From contig NC_072893.1 of NCBI RefSeq assembly GCF_027943255.1, positions 82,529,784-82,593,783 of the forward strand: DNA of 64,000 bases, read 5' to 3'. Origin of the DNA: Anastrepha obliqua (lineage: Eukaryota; Arthropoda; Insecta; Diptera; Tephritidae). How positions within the stretch are numbered: position 1 is the first letter of the stretch; each line of letters starts with the position of its first letter. Both the position numbers and the translations under genes were made by a program. Under the pieces are notes generated by a model that saw only the letters and a program-made list of their open reading frames with translations, did not search any database and was not told where the DNA came from. This document shows positions 1 to 9,790 of the stretch, one piece after another.

Positions 1-195
1 GCAGAAATGGAGGTACCTATAGTTTAAGTAGACCCTGAACGGCAAATGATTTTGATGAGAACTTTTTTTCATGGCGGAAAAAGCCAAAAAAATTTGTTCC
101 ATTATTTGATTTTCATGCGAAGATTCGAACCAACGCATTTCCAGATAGTAGTCAAGCACTATTCCATTCGGCTACGGTGACCGCTGCGTTAGACT
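1..195 (-). mobile_element. tRNA-derived SINE copy, cut by window start
   Basis: Read on the minus strand from about 180 this starts with a tRNA-like head (TAGCCGAATGG, A-box type) and then GGTTCGAATC (B-box type). It continues into the same body as the better copy at 6167-6486: the GCCATGAAAAA, CTCATCAAAAT and CCGTTCAGGGTC blocks. The tail lies outside the window. Single-base differences from the other copies show it is old. Non-autonomous; it would be copied by a LINE reverse transcriptase. Confidence 0.8.
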
Positions 196-967
196 TGCCA
201 AAATTAAATGGCCTTACGAAGAATTTTTCTAAAAACACAGATTAAAAAGTTTAAAATTGCGGCGAATTTTTTTTTAATTTTCTATAAAGTTTGAAACCTT
301 TAGTTGTGGTAGTATGAACTATATCTTTATAATAATATAAAAAAAAAATATGGAGACAAGTAAGGAAGTGCTAAATTCGGCCCGAACCGAATTTTATCTA
401 CCCATGCACATTTTAGTAAAATTTAATTTGGGCAAATTTCTGTGATAAAACAAACTCATAGATAATGAAAGTTATAGTGTGTATCAATAGATGAATGGAC
501 AGACGAAGATTTACTCGTAACACATAAAAAGTGTTAACAATAATTTTTATGTCGAAGGAAAGCAATAACAACGAATAACAGGTTGCATTGAGAAATTTGG
601 TTTTAAGAAAATTACCCAATTTGAATTTTTATTGCGCTTCAAAAAAGTAAAAACAATTCAAAAATGTTTAAGCTTGTCCGCCATACTCTGCAGTATTGAA
701 ACTCTGCGCACAGTACAAACGAAAGAAATAGACGGGCTAATGCATATGTCGATCGAAAAAATCACTTCAATGTTTCCAATTTATTATGCTAATTCAATTT
801 ACTAAAAATAAAGACACATTTTCATCTGATGGGATAATGTTAATAAATTTGACCATACATTTTTTACTCGGTATACATTCTTATCTAAAAAAAGTTTTGG
901 TTTATGCCACTCATGCAGAAAATTAAAGTTTTGCCACAACTCTTTGAAGCTGTAAAATTATTTGCAG
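196..967. other. No gene seen; AT-rich DNA
   Basis: No credible coding frame. The stretch at about 255-345 loosely resembles the dispersed repeat seen at 40765-41165 (an AAAGTTTGAAA block followed by TATGAACTATAT). The last bases form a possible splice acceptor (TTATTTGCAG, 958-967) for the exon that follows. Confidence 0.5.
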
Positions 968-1205
968 GATACCTGAACTGGGCGCGCTTCGATTACCAGG
1001 CATAACCGGTTGCTGTATACCAATGACAGGTCTCAGCAGTAAGAATGACGAGCGAGTTAACGGGCCATTATCACTATCCTTAGTTGATAAATTTAACTGC
1101 CTTCAAGAAGAAGCGCAGTTACTAAACAAGCTGCTTCTCAGCAATAAGGTTCACCGCAGTTACCAAGCTCAGATAAATGCATTTGGAGACTCAAGTAATA
1201 GTTAA
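968..1205 (+). CDS. Possible terminal coding exon of an unidentified host gene (partial)
   Basis: An open frame follows a good splice acceptor ending in TTTGCAG at 967 and runs to a TAA at 1203-1205. It gives about 78 residues with balanced, non-repetitive composition. It contains a leucine-rich stretch (SLSLVDKFNCLQEEAQ, then LLNKLLLSN) that could form an amphipathic helix, and a polar C-terminus ending in FGDSSNS. The first base would complete a split codon. An AATAAA lies at 1474-1479, compatible with a 3' UTR. It matches none of the transposon families in the window. I do not recognise the protein. The upstream exons are not visible, so they may lie before the window or across a long intron. 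A chance open frame remains possible. Confidence 0.42.
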
Positions 1206-1511
1206 AAAACGGGAGTAGCTCTCTAATGTTCTGTTCTCATTACTCCTCTCTGCAATCGGCCTTCAACTTAAATATGCATCAAACTTTAGCCTTCGGTTTT
1301 TGAAAGCATATTATTTTTTTGTATTGTATTGTATTTATTGTATTCCTTGCTTTAACAATCAAACGTACAAAACATTGTTGTTGGTCTAGTGCCACCACCT
1401 TTAGTGAATGCGCCTTGGTAAATCAAAACAATCAAAATCTTAATTTCCATCACTCAAAATAATTTTTTAATTAAATAAATAACACTGGATCACAAATTTC
1501 AACTTTTTTTC
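1206..1511. other. Possible 3' UTR, then flank of the long-TIR transposon
   Basis: AT-rich, with a short TATTG-rich stretch at 1320-1345 and AATAAA at 1474. It ends at the start of the inverted repeat at 1512. No other gene seen. Confidence 0.4.
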
Positions 1512-2011
1512 TGCACCAGAGACGCCGTTATGAAATTCCTATGTAAAATCACCGTCTGATTCCGAAAATCAAGGTTATTTTTTATTCTATGGTAACGTTT
1601 TCGAGATATTTACGAATTACCGTTATTTCAAAAAAAAAAAACATTCGGCCCACTTAATCATATATATCTCGAAAACGAATTGAGGGATTCCAAAACCGTT
1701 TAAAGCTTTTAAAAGGTAATAAAATTTGCTATAAACTGTGTGTAAAACACTTTTTGCTAGGCCCTGCAGATTCAAAGATAACGTACTATCATAACGGATT
1801 TTTTAAATTTTTTTTGTAAAAATATAAAAAAAATTGTACTTTGAGAGAAAGGATCTTTAAAACTTTTTATTTTTTCGTAAATTTTTTGTTTTCACTCTAA
1901 GCTCTGTTTTATTACAAAAAAAATAAACTTTGATTCAACAAAATCGATGAACTAATACAAAAGTTACAAGCATTCAAGTAAATATATCCATTTAATACTT
2001 AAGTACCCTAC
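1512..2011 (+). repeat. Left terminal inverted repeat of the long-TIR transposon
   Basis: Pairs with 5627-6129 in inverted orientation. It starts TGCACCAGAGACG and its inner end is CTTAAGTACCCTAC. It contains two copies of an ATCTCGAAAACG-type motif about 65 bp apart, one in each orientation, and several homopolymer runs. Differences from the right arm are single substitutions plus length changes in A/T runs. Confidence 0.9.
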
Positions 2012-3660
2012 TGGTAATATGTGTTAGTATTCGCATGTCAGTTAGTCACAGATAGATTTTGGAAGGGTTATTAGATACAAAAAATTGTTAGTGTCGTTAT
2101 CTCAAACACAGATACATTTCAAGCAAGTTCATATGTTTAAGGCAGGTAGTGTTTTCTATGTATAACTAGGGAACCTTTTTGTATAGGTAGGCTTGCATTT
2201 TTAGCTGATTTATACTTACATAGGTATAAATAATAAATAAAATGTCTGCAAGGATCGCCGGATACTGTTCACTTTATAATTACAGTTTATAATCCGTCAT
2301 TTACTTAAAAATATAATATGAATAAAAGGGCGCGAGAGTTTGAGTGTAAAAATGATCCAGATATGTTCTGTTTCATCTGCGGGGAATTTATCGTTAAAAG
2401 GATGCGACGTGTGTTTTCAAATCCTTTGAAATTTGCATACCATAAGTGTTGTGGAATTGAGCCTAGAAACAATGAAAAACCATGGACACCGAATACTGTG
2501 TGCACCACATGTCGAGTCGAATTGATATTTTCGGAAATCGGAACCAAAAGGTACATCGTAAAAATTAGGAGTTTTCTCTCTTTTAATGCATATCTGACTA
2601 ATTTCTTAAACTATCTATTTAGGCGACATATGAAATTTATTACACCAATGAAGTGGAGGGAACCACCTTGCCATTCAACGGACTGCTATATTTGTACTAC
2701 AAAAGTATTTGGGGTTGGAAAGTCAACAGCGTATCTACAGTGTCATTACCAGAACTAAATTCAACGGAAGCTACATTGCCAGAATCAAATTTAACTTTAG
2801 TTCCGGCTCCAGTTTCATTGTCAACAGCAGTATCTGATTACGCGGCATCATGTTGTACTGGATTGCAAATGGAAAACGAAAGAAACCCTTTGTCACAAAC
2901 ACAACTCAATGATTGGATAAGGGATTTGGAATTGTCAAAAGAAAAGGCCGAACTACACGCCTCTCGTATGCAACAATTTAAATTTGTTTCATCCGATGTT
3001 AAGGTAACATATTATAGGACTCGTCACGACCAATTCTCCCAGTACTATACGAAGAAGGACAGTGTTTGTTATTGCAAAAACATTGCTGGTCTATTTAAAC
3101 AGTTTGGTGAACCATATGATTCAAAAGAGTGGCGATTGTTCATAGACGGCAATAAATTAAGTTTAAAGGCCGTATTATTGCATATTGGCAACCAAAAGCC
3201 ATCTATCCCGATCGCGCATGCAGTAAATACGAAGGAAACATATGAGACAATGCAAAAATTGCTTAAATTAATTAAATACGAAGAACATGATTGGAAAATA
3301 TGTGCCGATCTAAAAGTCGTTGGAATGCTATGTGGTCTACAATCTGGATACACAAAATACTGTTGCTTTCTATGCAAATGGGATAGCCGAGCACGCACCA
3401 CTACATCATAAAGGCCCTTATTATGAGCAACATTCGATCTTCGACTATAGTCGAAAGTGCGGATCGAACGAATTTTCATTTGGTATTATGGTGCTCATTC
3501 GTTGAAGAATAGGACTATTGTGAATTTCGATCGCTCGACGCATTTACAATAGATAATTTTTCTCAGCTGATACAGCAAATAAAAATAAAAGAAAAACCGA
3601 TTGTGTTGAAATTCTTTGCTAACAACAATTTTAAAAGTTAAAAAAAGTACTTTTGTGAAA

Positions 3661-4045
3661 ATGAGTACAACGGAGTTGTGGTTCGACGATTCATCGCTCG
3701 ATGAAAGATTAGTGGAACTAGCTAGATGTAGAAAACAGCTGAGGGGCGCATCCAACCCCCTTCAAATGGCTTCCACTGAGTAAGTTTAGTATTTTCAAAA
3801 TGTGTTGACGTACTTAATATTACAGAAATTTCCTTACAGTTTTTTAAAGAACTTTAGATTATCTAAAGAGGCGTTTATGAACCTACTGTCCAGTACAGAA
3901 AACCAGTTGCAGCAGTGCACCCGAGCCAAGAGCTCTTCACTATTCTCCAAAACAAGCAACACAAATTATTAATGTGTGTGCAGCTTTGCACAACATTTGC
4001 TTGTTTTATAATGTTCAACTTCCAGATGAAGAGTTCAATTCTTAG
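3661..4045 (+). pseudogene. Harbinger transposase remnant (N- and C-terminal pieces)
   Basis: Exon 1 starts at ATG 3661 (MSTTELWFDDSSLDE...) and ends at 3779 before GTAAGT. The acceptor at 3837-3839 gives DFLKNFRLSKEAFMNLL, the family's typical N-terminal block. Soon after, the sequence jumps to KQATQIINVCAALHNICLF and then PDEEF and a stop at 4043-4045, which is the family's C-terminal block (INVCxALHNIC). The catalytic DDE nuclease core between these blocks is deleted, so no active nuclease can be made. The usual protein is several times longer. Assignment rests on these two recognisable blocks plus the TIRs. Confidence 0.8.
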
Positions 4046-4228
4046 AATATTATAGAAAAATCTAAAAAGTATTAAATAGAAACCTTTACGCCACAGTTTC
4101 TGTTTAATTTTTTATATAAATTTTCTTTATTCAATTATTCGTCATTCGAAAAAAATATGTATTTCAGTTCCTGTACGTATTTCAGCCCATACCTCCCAAG
4201 GGAAAATAAAAATGTATTTCTATAAACA

Positions 4229-4509
4229 TCACAAAAAAAAAACTATTATTAACCTTAATCCATTTTGCTGCCGTCTAACTGGTGGTCCCAAGCAATTCAG
4301 CTCCGTTGTAAATTCCTCCCATTTTGTTGCTGCTTGTACTTTGGTGGAAATCCCTTTTGCGAATTGTGGATTCTCTTCCATTAATGCAACTAGCCTTTCT
4401 AATTGCTGTTTGGTACTCACGACTTTCGACCTGCATAATATTAACAAAATTTGTATATATTTATTATTTGGTTACTATAAAACAATAAATAATCGCAAAC
4501 AACTTACAT
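4229..4509 (-). pseudogene. Harbinger second-gene remnant, Myb/SANT-like DNA-binding domain
   Basis: The minus frame reads STKQQLERLVALMEENPQF, then AATKWEEFTTELNCLGPPVR. This is the N-terminal half of the Myb/SANT (zeste-like) domain that Harbinger elements encode beside the transposase. Such proteins are known to bind TIRs and help bring transposase to DNA. The likely start codon is split by an intron: AT at 4509-4508, donor GTAAG next, acceptor GCAG at 4434-4431, then G of the ATG. After GPPVR a frame change (WIKV in another frame) and early stops end the domain, so the protein is truncated. Confidence 0.7.
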
Positions 4510-5626
4510 TTTAACAAGTTTTCCCACAATACGCTACACAATCGAAAGCAAATTTGCATTCGACTCTAAATTCGGTATACAACGAAAATTTCGACAGCGT
4601 TGCACCGCTCATAATACCAAATTGACATTCGATTTTCGATCTTCGACAAGCAACGAATATCGAAGATCGAATGCAACTCATAATAGGGGCCAAAGGATTG
4701 GCCAGAACGAATCGCTTTTCAAGTTGTTGTGAATAACATAAAATACTCACCACTTATAAAGAAGGAAAAAATAATTCTACCTCCGCTCCACATCAAGCTC
4801 GGCCTTATCAAAAACTTTGTCAAGGCTTTGGACAAAGAAGACGAAGCTTTTCATTATTTGAAAACAATCTTTCCACAGATTTCAGAAGCAAAAATAAAGG
4901 AAGGGATTTTTGTGGGGCCGCAAATAAGGAAAATAATGGTCAATACCCTTTTCAAAGAACTATTGTCACCAGTGGAGGCAGCGGCGTGGGACTCTTTTGA
5001 AAAGGTCGTTACTTTTTTTTAGGCAAACACAAAAGTCCTAACTTCGAGCTGATAGTGAACGATTTAATCAAAAACTATGCGGAAATGGGTAAATAAAAAA
5101 CACATATAAGACCGTTTTCTCAGTTAACTTTAAAACTAAACAAAAAATTTTAAAGCAAATTTTTAAATTTATATGAGAATATATAGCCTTAATCTGAATT
5201 TATTGCCCTGCTTCGAACAAACAAGAACGACCAAAATTTGTTCTGAATTGGAAGATTAATCCAGCCTAAGAAAATTATATGCTAATGTGTCACTTATGTA
5301 TTTATCTAATTCCCTTTTTAATTTTCTTTCAGGAGTAAATATGTCTTTAAAAATTCATTTTCTGCACTCCCATTTAAATTTTTTCCGGCAAAATCTTGGC
5401 GACGAAAGTGACAAGCATGGCAAAAGGTTTCACCAGCAAATGAAAATGATTGAAAGTCGGTATCAAGGATTCTGGGATGTCGCTATGATGGGTGACTACT
5501 GTTGGTTTCTAATAAGAGAAACCGATCCTTATATAAATAAACGTCAAAACAAGACACATAACTTTTTCAATTATAAAATAAGATCATAGAGTTAAGACAG
5601 AATCATATGTACATATGCTATTATTT

Positions 5627-6129
5627 GTAGGGTACTTAAGTTTTACTATATGGATATATTTACTTGAATGCTTGTAACTTTTGTATTAGTTCATCGATTT
5701 TGTTGAATCAAAGTTTATTTTTTTTGTAATAAAACAGAGCTTAGAGTGAAAACAAAAAATTTACGAAAAAATAAAAAGTTTTAAAGATCCTTTCTCTCAA
5801 AGTACAATTTTTTTTATATTTTTACAAAAAAAATTTAAAAAATCCGTTATGATAGTACGTTATCTTTGAATCTGCAGGGCCTAGCAAAAAGTGTTTTACA
5901 CACAGTTTATAGCAAATTTTATTACCTTTTAAAAGCTTTAAACGGTTTTGGAATCCCTCAATTCGTTTTCGAGATATATATGATTAAGTGGGCCGAATGT
6001 TTTTTTTTTTTGAAATAACGGTAATTCGTAAATATCTCGAAAACGTTACCATAGAATAAAAAATAACCTTGATTTTCGGAATCAGATGGTGATTTTACAT
6101 AAGAATTTCATAACGGCGTCTCTGGTGCA
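5627..6129 (-). repeat. Right terminal inverted repeat of the long-TIR transposon
   Basis: Inverted counterpart of 1512-2011. It begins at the inner end with GTAGGGTACTTAAG and ends GGCGTCTCTGGTGCA at 6129. No open frame inside. Confidence 0.9.
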
Positions 6130-6166
6130 TTTTGGCTGTAAACCAGTGTAATTAAAATAAAATTCG

Positions 6167-6486
6167 GCCGCCGTAGCCGAATGGGTTGGTGCGTGATCAC
6201 CATTCGGAATTCACTGAGAGGTCGTTGGTTCGAATCTCGGTGAAAGCAAAATTAATAAAAACATTTTTCTAATAGCGGTCGCCCCTCGGCAGGCAATGGC
6301 AAACCTCCGAGTGTATTTCTGCCATGAAAAAGCTCCTCATAAAAATATCTGCCGTTCGGAGTCGGCTTAAAAAACTGTAGGTCCCTCCATTTGTGGAACA
6401 ACACCAAGACGCACACCACAAATAGGAGGAGGAGCTCGGCCAAACACCTAACAGAAGTGTACGCGCCAATTATTTATTTTTTTTAA
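6167..6486 (+). mobile_element. tRNA-derived SINE, best copy in the window
   Basis: The head GCCGCCGTAGCCGAATGGGT holds a pol III A-box (6174-6186). The B-box is GGTTCGAATC (6227-6236). The body has conserved blocks TCTAATAGCGGTCGCCCCTC, TTTCTGCCATGAAAAAGCTC, GCCGTTCGGAGTCGGCTTAA and CATTTGTGGAACAACA. The 3' part is AATAGGAGGAGGAGCTCGG, then CGCGCCAATTATTTATTTTT. Other copies lie at 1, 18489, 22126, 32925, 41281, 48495, 53345 and 58465. The flanking AAATAAAA is only a possible imperfect target duplication. The weak open frames across it are incidental. Confidence 0.9.
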
Positions 6487-6539
6487 ATAAAAAATGTGTT
6501 CAAAAACAAAACTTCTGCTTTGGAGAATCTTAAGTTCTA

Positions 6540-7822
6540 GTTTAGGGTGCCTTTTATATGTCGGGATTAGAGAACAAAAACAAATCATCGAAAATCACTT
6601 TATTGTTTTTCAAAATATTCTCCATGAAGATCTATACACTTTTGCATGCGTTTGAACCAATTGTCGAAGCACTTTTGCCACTCTGAATGAGGTACCTCCA
6701 AAACATGCATTCTGAATGCCGCAACCGCTTCTTCAGGTGTCGACAAACGTTGACCTCTCAGTTTGTTTTTTACGTACGGGAATAAAAAGAAGTCATTCGG
6801 TGCCAAGTCAGGACTATACGGCGGATGACCCATTAATTCGATGTTTTGGGTGCTCAAAAATGCAGTTGTTTGAGCCGATGTGAGAGAGCTCGCATTGTCC
6901 TGGTGAAGAGTGATCCGTCTTTGGCGATTTTCCTAATTTCTTGGAAGACAACTGGTAAACAAATGGTTGTGTACCCCTCAGAATTTACTGTTCTGCGTTG
7001 TTCTAGTGGTACGGTTGCGACATGTCTAGTTTTTCCGAAAAAACCGGCGACCATTTGCTTGGAAGTGCTTCGTGCGCGAACAACTTTTGTTGGATTTGGC
7101 TCATCTTGAAACACCCATACAGTCGACTGCTGTTTACTTTCGGGCTCATACGCGTAAATCCATGATCCATCACCTGTCACGATGTCATAGACGTGTTTCG
7201 AAGCCCCGCGATCGTATTTTTTGAGCATTTCCTTCGACCAATCGACACGAGCCTTTTTTTGAGCGATTGACAAATTGTGTGGGATCCAACGCGAACAAAT
7301 TTTTTTGACAGTCAAATGTTTATGCAATATTAAATGTATGCTGGTCCCACTCATACCTAAGATTGTCTCAATCTCACGATAGGTCACATGACGATCTTGC
7401 AATATCAGTTCGCGCACAGCATCAATGGTTTTCGGAACAACAACTGATTTTGGACGACCTTCACGAAACTCATCTTGGAGTGAACTACGACCACGATTGA
7501 ATTCACCATACCATCGATAAACACTGGTCCTTGATGGAGCTTCATCGCCAAAAAATGAATTAAGTTCATCCATGCAATGTTGCTGAGTTAATCCACGTCG
7601 AAAGTTGTAAAAAATAGTCGCATGAAAATGGTCACGATTTAATTCCATTTTTAGACCGAGATGAATCTTTTAAGTTACTGTAAACAACACAAATAGCGCT
7701 GGTATTTCAGAACGTTCTGAGTACGTAAAAGCCAAAAAATATCAAACTTTGCGATACAGCTGTCAGTTGCCAGATTGCAACACCAGGGTTGCCAAATCCC
7801 GACACATAAAAGGCACCCCTCG
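6540..7822 (-). mobile_element. Full-length mariner element (minus strand)
   Basis: Flanked by TA at 6538-6539 and 7823-7824. The TIRs share GGGTGCCTTTTATRTGTCGG (R is A on the left and G on the right), followed by GATT, and they differ at the outermost bases. Total length about 1.28 kb, the normal size for mariner. It carries one transposase gene on the minus strand. It sits 50 bp beyond the SINE tail. Confidence 0.9.
6600..7648 (-). pseudogene. Mariner transposase with one frameshift (DD34D type)
   Basis: The ATG at 7648 opens a frame beginning MELNRDHFHATIFYNFRRG. An N-terminal helix-turn-helix DNA-binding half includes RTSVYRWYGEFNRG and EFREGRPKSVV. The linker reads CSRWIPHNLSIAQKKARVDW. 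The first catalytic Asp is in IVTGDGSWIYAYEP, where the residue after it is Gly instead of the usual Glu. Near 6925 a one-base frame change moves the reading to LHQDNASS (second Asp). The end is [14 protein letters not shown] (third Asp) to LHGEYFEKQ at 6600. Joined length is about 345-350 residues, normal for the family. TIRs and gene are otherwise complete, so this copy was probably disabled recently. Confidence 0.9.
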
Positions 7823-7824
7823 TA

Positions 7825-9100
7825 ATATATACGTAGCTAAGCATAGTAACACTTATGGTCACATAAATAAGACGCTTCACTTCTTTGCAATATTCGTAAT
7901 ATTTTTCATGCTAAATTTGTTTAAAATATTTGTTTAAGAAATTATTGTCCAGTGTGAAAGACTTGCAGAATTTAATTGAGTTGGTTTCGTGGTTTTACAC
8001 GGCATGGTTTACGATGGCAGTTAAGTTATAATTCGACAATGCATTAACATAAATTCCATATACTTCCATATATGTTCAACTAACCCTCTGAGTTAAAGCA
8101 TGGCAATTAATTTGGACTAAAATAAATTTAAAGCTTAAAAGGTTAAAAGGTTTCGCAATTATTTGTAAAACAAAATTAAATAGCTCTCAGCGTCAGCTTG
8201 ATGCCAAAGGCAGCTGACATCAAAAATTAGTTTGGGAGTCTAATTAAAAGATAATTCTCGAAGGACATAAAAGGAACATTTTGAACCGAAACACAATTCG
8301 TAACTTTTTTCCTTGCTTTTTGTTCAAAAAATAATTGTTTAGTTGCGTAGCAAGAAAAAATGCCGCAAGCAAGGCGACAGACAGTAAACTAGCAAAATGC
8401 AAACGCGCACAAGCAAGGCTAAGTATAGCATAGCATATTGCGAAACGCAGCGAAATAACAGGAACTGGGTGGAGTTCGGCAAGAAGTCGCAAGTTGAGGC
8501 CAATGCCGCTGACGACTGTTTGCTGAACTGTTGCTGCTGCTGACGCAATTCAGCAAAGGCAAAATTAAATTATAACAATTCCCTCGGCTAAATAATAATA
8601 AAACTTCTTCCTGCCACCACCTCTGGCTCGTTTGTGTCTATCCACATCTGCGTCTTCTAAACGCAAGTCAAGTCAGTGAAGAATTTTCTTCCTCTTCCAA
8701 CAAGTTTTTTCCTGCAGAATTCTGAATTATCCGTATGTGTGTATGTGATTGTATACTCGAGATGTTTTTTTCGACGCCCGCTTACACAGATGTGCTTAGT
8801 GATAAAGTTTCCTGTCTGTTGGTTGGCTTTTCTTTTGCAGCAGTCGTTGCCGGAGCATAAGTTTGTTGTTTTTGTTTCAGCTAGAAGTTTTTGTCTTTAG
8901 TGCAGCTTTTGTCAGGTTTTGCAAATACATACACTCACTCCTGATTAAGGGCATGTAAATATGTCTATTTAAGAAACAGTTGTCCCTGCTGATTCTCATT
9001 CAATGCTGCAGTATCATTTGAATTGTATTTGGTTTTTTGGAGCATTAAAAAAATTGGTCATATAGCAAATGGAACTATTTTTGCCAAAAACCCAGGCACA
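7825..9100. other. No gene seen
   Basis: AT-rich sequence with a short CAG/CTG-rich patch near 8520-8545. The open frames here lack recognisable domains and look like chance. Confidence 0.5.
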
Positions 9101-9102
9101 TA

Positions 9103-9444
9103 CAGGGTTATCCGGAAAGTCCTTCTAGATACTAAAATATATTTTTATTTAGGTAATTTTCGGTGAATTTGGTTATAGATATGATGAGGATTTATTGGTT
9201 CTTATTAACGCAAACCCTCTAACTAACAGCAAAAAAAAAAAAACAATAGAACACTTGAACTTACATTTAAATCAAAAATGTACACAAAAAACAACATTTC
9301 CTTAAATAAAAAAATATATAATTATATATAAAAAAATCTCGAAAACGGTTACGTTTTGGACATCATGTCATATAACCAAATTCATCCGAAATTAGCTAAG
9401 TAATGACATCGTTAATTATATTGAATGGCTTTCCCGCAATCCTG
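9103..9444. mobile_element. MITE with TA duplication and ~90 bp imperfect TIRs
   Basis: The left end reads TA-CAGGGTTATCCGGAAAG. The right end is inverted: CAGGATTGCGGGAAAG with TA at 9445-9446. The inner part of both arms shares GAATTTGGTTATA followed by a GATG-containing block. The centre is A-rich with no coding capacity and contains an ATCTCGAAAACGGTTACG motif resembling one in the long inverted repeats at 1512 and 5627. TA duplication and size suggest a Tc1/mariner-mobilised MITE. Confidence 0.75.
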
Positions 9445-9446
9445 TA

Positions 9447-9788
9447 TATTAATCTAAAGGGTATTCGTAAAGAGTTCGGAATATAATTCACTCCAGTTGT
9501 AAATAAAAGACGCATTAATATTCATTTATTTATGAATTTTTTGATGAGACAAACTAATTCAAATAACTTCCACTGCAGGCTTTGCATTAGACCCAAGTCT
9601 CAAAGCAATTTCACCCACTTCAGTAAATTTTTGGAAGCTTTGGCACTTATGCTTCTATTTTTGTATCACCTCTGAATGCTTGGCCTCACATTCATCCGTA
9701 ACGTCATCTCATTAAAATAGGCAGATGGAGTGAAATTGCAGATTTTAGCCGCCTAGTTAACATCACCGATGCTCCCGTTTATACCTAT
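9447..9788. other. No gene recognised; flank of the DD41D element
   Basis: On the minus strand a frame across the DD41D insertion (about 10900 down to 9750 without the insert) stays open for roughly 50 residues. It contains NYKRLTLTTFGMKRLIVNG but matches nothing I know. Could be decayed transposon or chance. Confidence 0.3.
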
Positions 9789-9790
9789 TA

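Larger units (their letters stand above)
3413..4691 (+). mobile_element. PIF/Harbinger-type element nested in the long-TIR transposon
   Basis: TIRs are GGCCCTTATTATGAG (3413) and, inverted at the other end, GGCCCCTATTATGAG (ending 4691), each followed by a CATTCGATCTTCGA block. A 3-bp duplication AAA (3410-3412 and 4692-4694) flanks it, as expected for this superfamily (usually TWA). Removing the element plus one AAA restores an open frame (IIKDWPERI) in the host transposon gene, which fixes the borders. It retains remnants of the two usual genes: a transposase and, divergently, a Myb/SANT-like protein. Internally deleted and non-autonomous. Confidence 0.9.
2318..5589 (+). pseudogene. Broken transposase-like gene of an unnamed arthropod multi-copy family
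   Basis: Exon 1 (2318-2550) encodes a cysteine-rich, zinc-finger-like N-terminus (CFIC, HKCC, CTTC). It splices GT-AG to exon 2 at 2623 (PMKWREP, DCYIC). After a frame change near 2745 the core runs to about 3390 with RTRHDQFSQYY, EWRLFIDGNKLSLKAVLLH, KICADLKVVGML and GYTKYCCFLCKWDSRA. A second frame change leads to HHYIIKDWPERIA, which spans the Harbinger insertion and resumes at 4695 (LPPLHIKLGLIKNFVKALD, then KIKEGIFVGPQIRK). A third frame change falls in an eight-T run at 5009-5016. The last intron is 5089-5332. The end reads GVNMSLKIHFLHSHLNFF and HGKRFHQ. These motifs occur together in many unannotated multi-copy arthropod proteins. Asp in FIDG and ADLK are candidate catalytic acids; this is inference. 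Not functional. Confidence 0.8.
1512..6129 (+). mobile_element. 4.6 kb DNA transposon with ~500 bp terminal inverted repeats
   Basis: The two ends are near-perfect inverted copies of about 500 bp, beginning TGCACCAGAGACGCCGTTAT at 1512 and ending with its complement at 6129. Between them lies one broken multi-exon gene (2318-5589) for a transposase-like protein. That gene is interrupted by a smaller PIF/Harbinger element at 3413-4691. Without the insertion the element would be about 3.3 kb. I could not find a convincing target-site duplication: the flanks read ...TTTTTTTC on the left and TTTTGGCT on the right. The few mismatches between the arms suggest either moderate age or repair between the arms. 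The superfamily is not settled from sequence alone. Confidence 0.85.

Noticed and set aside
4511..4753. 80-codon minus frame with several Cys
   Set aside because: Crosses the Harbinger TIR and the host transposon border, so it cannot be one gene.
6167..6240. Possible tRNA gene (A-box and B-box present)
   Set aside because: The cloverleaf is not supported, and the sequence continues into a body shared by at least six other copies; it is a SINE head.
6252..6469. Short minus-strand open frames of 63-66 codons
   Set aside because: They are translations of the SINE body; similar frames arise wherever the SINE occurs.
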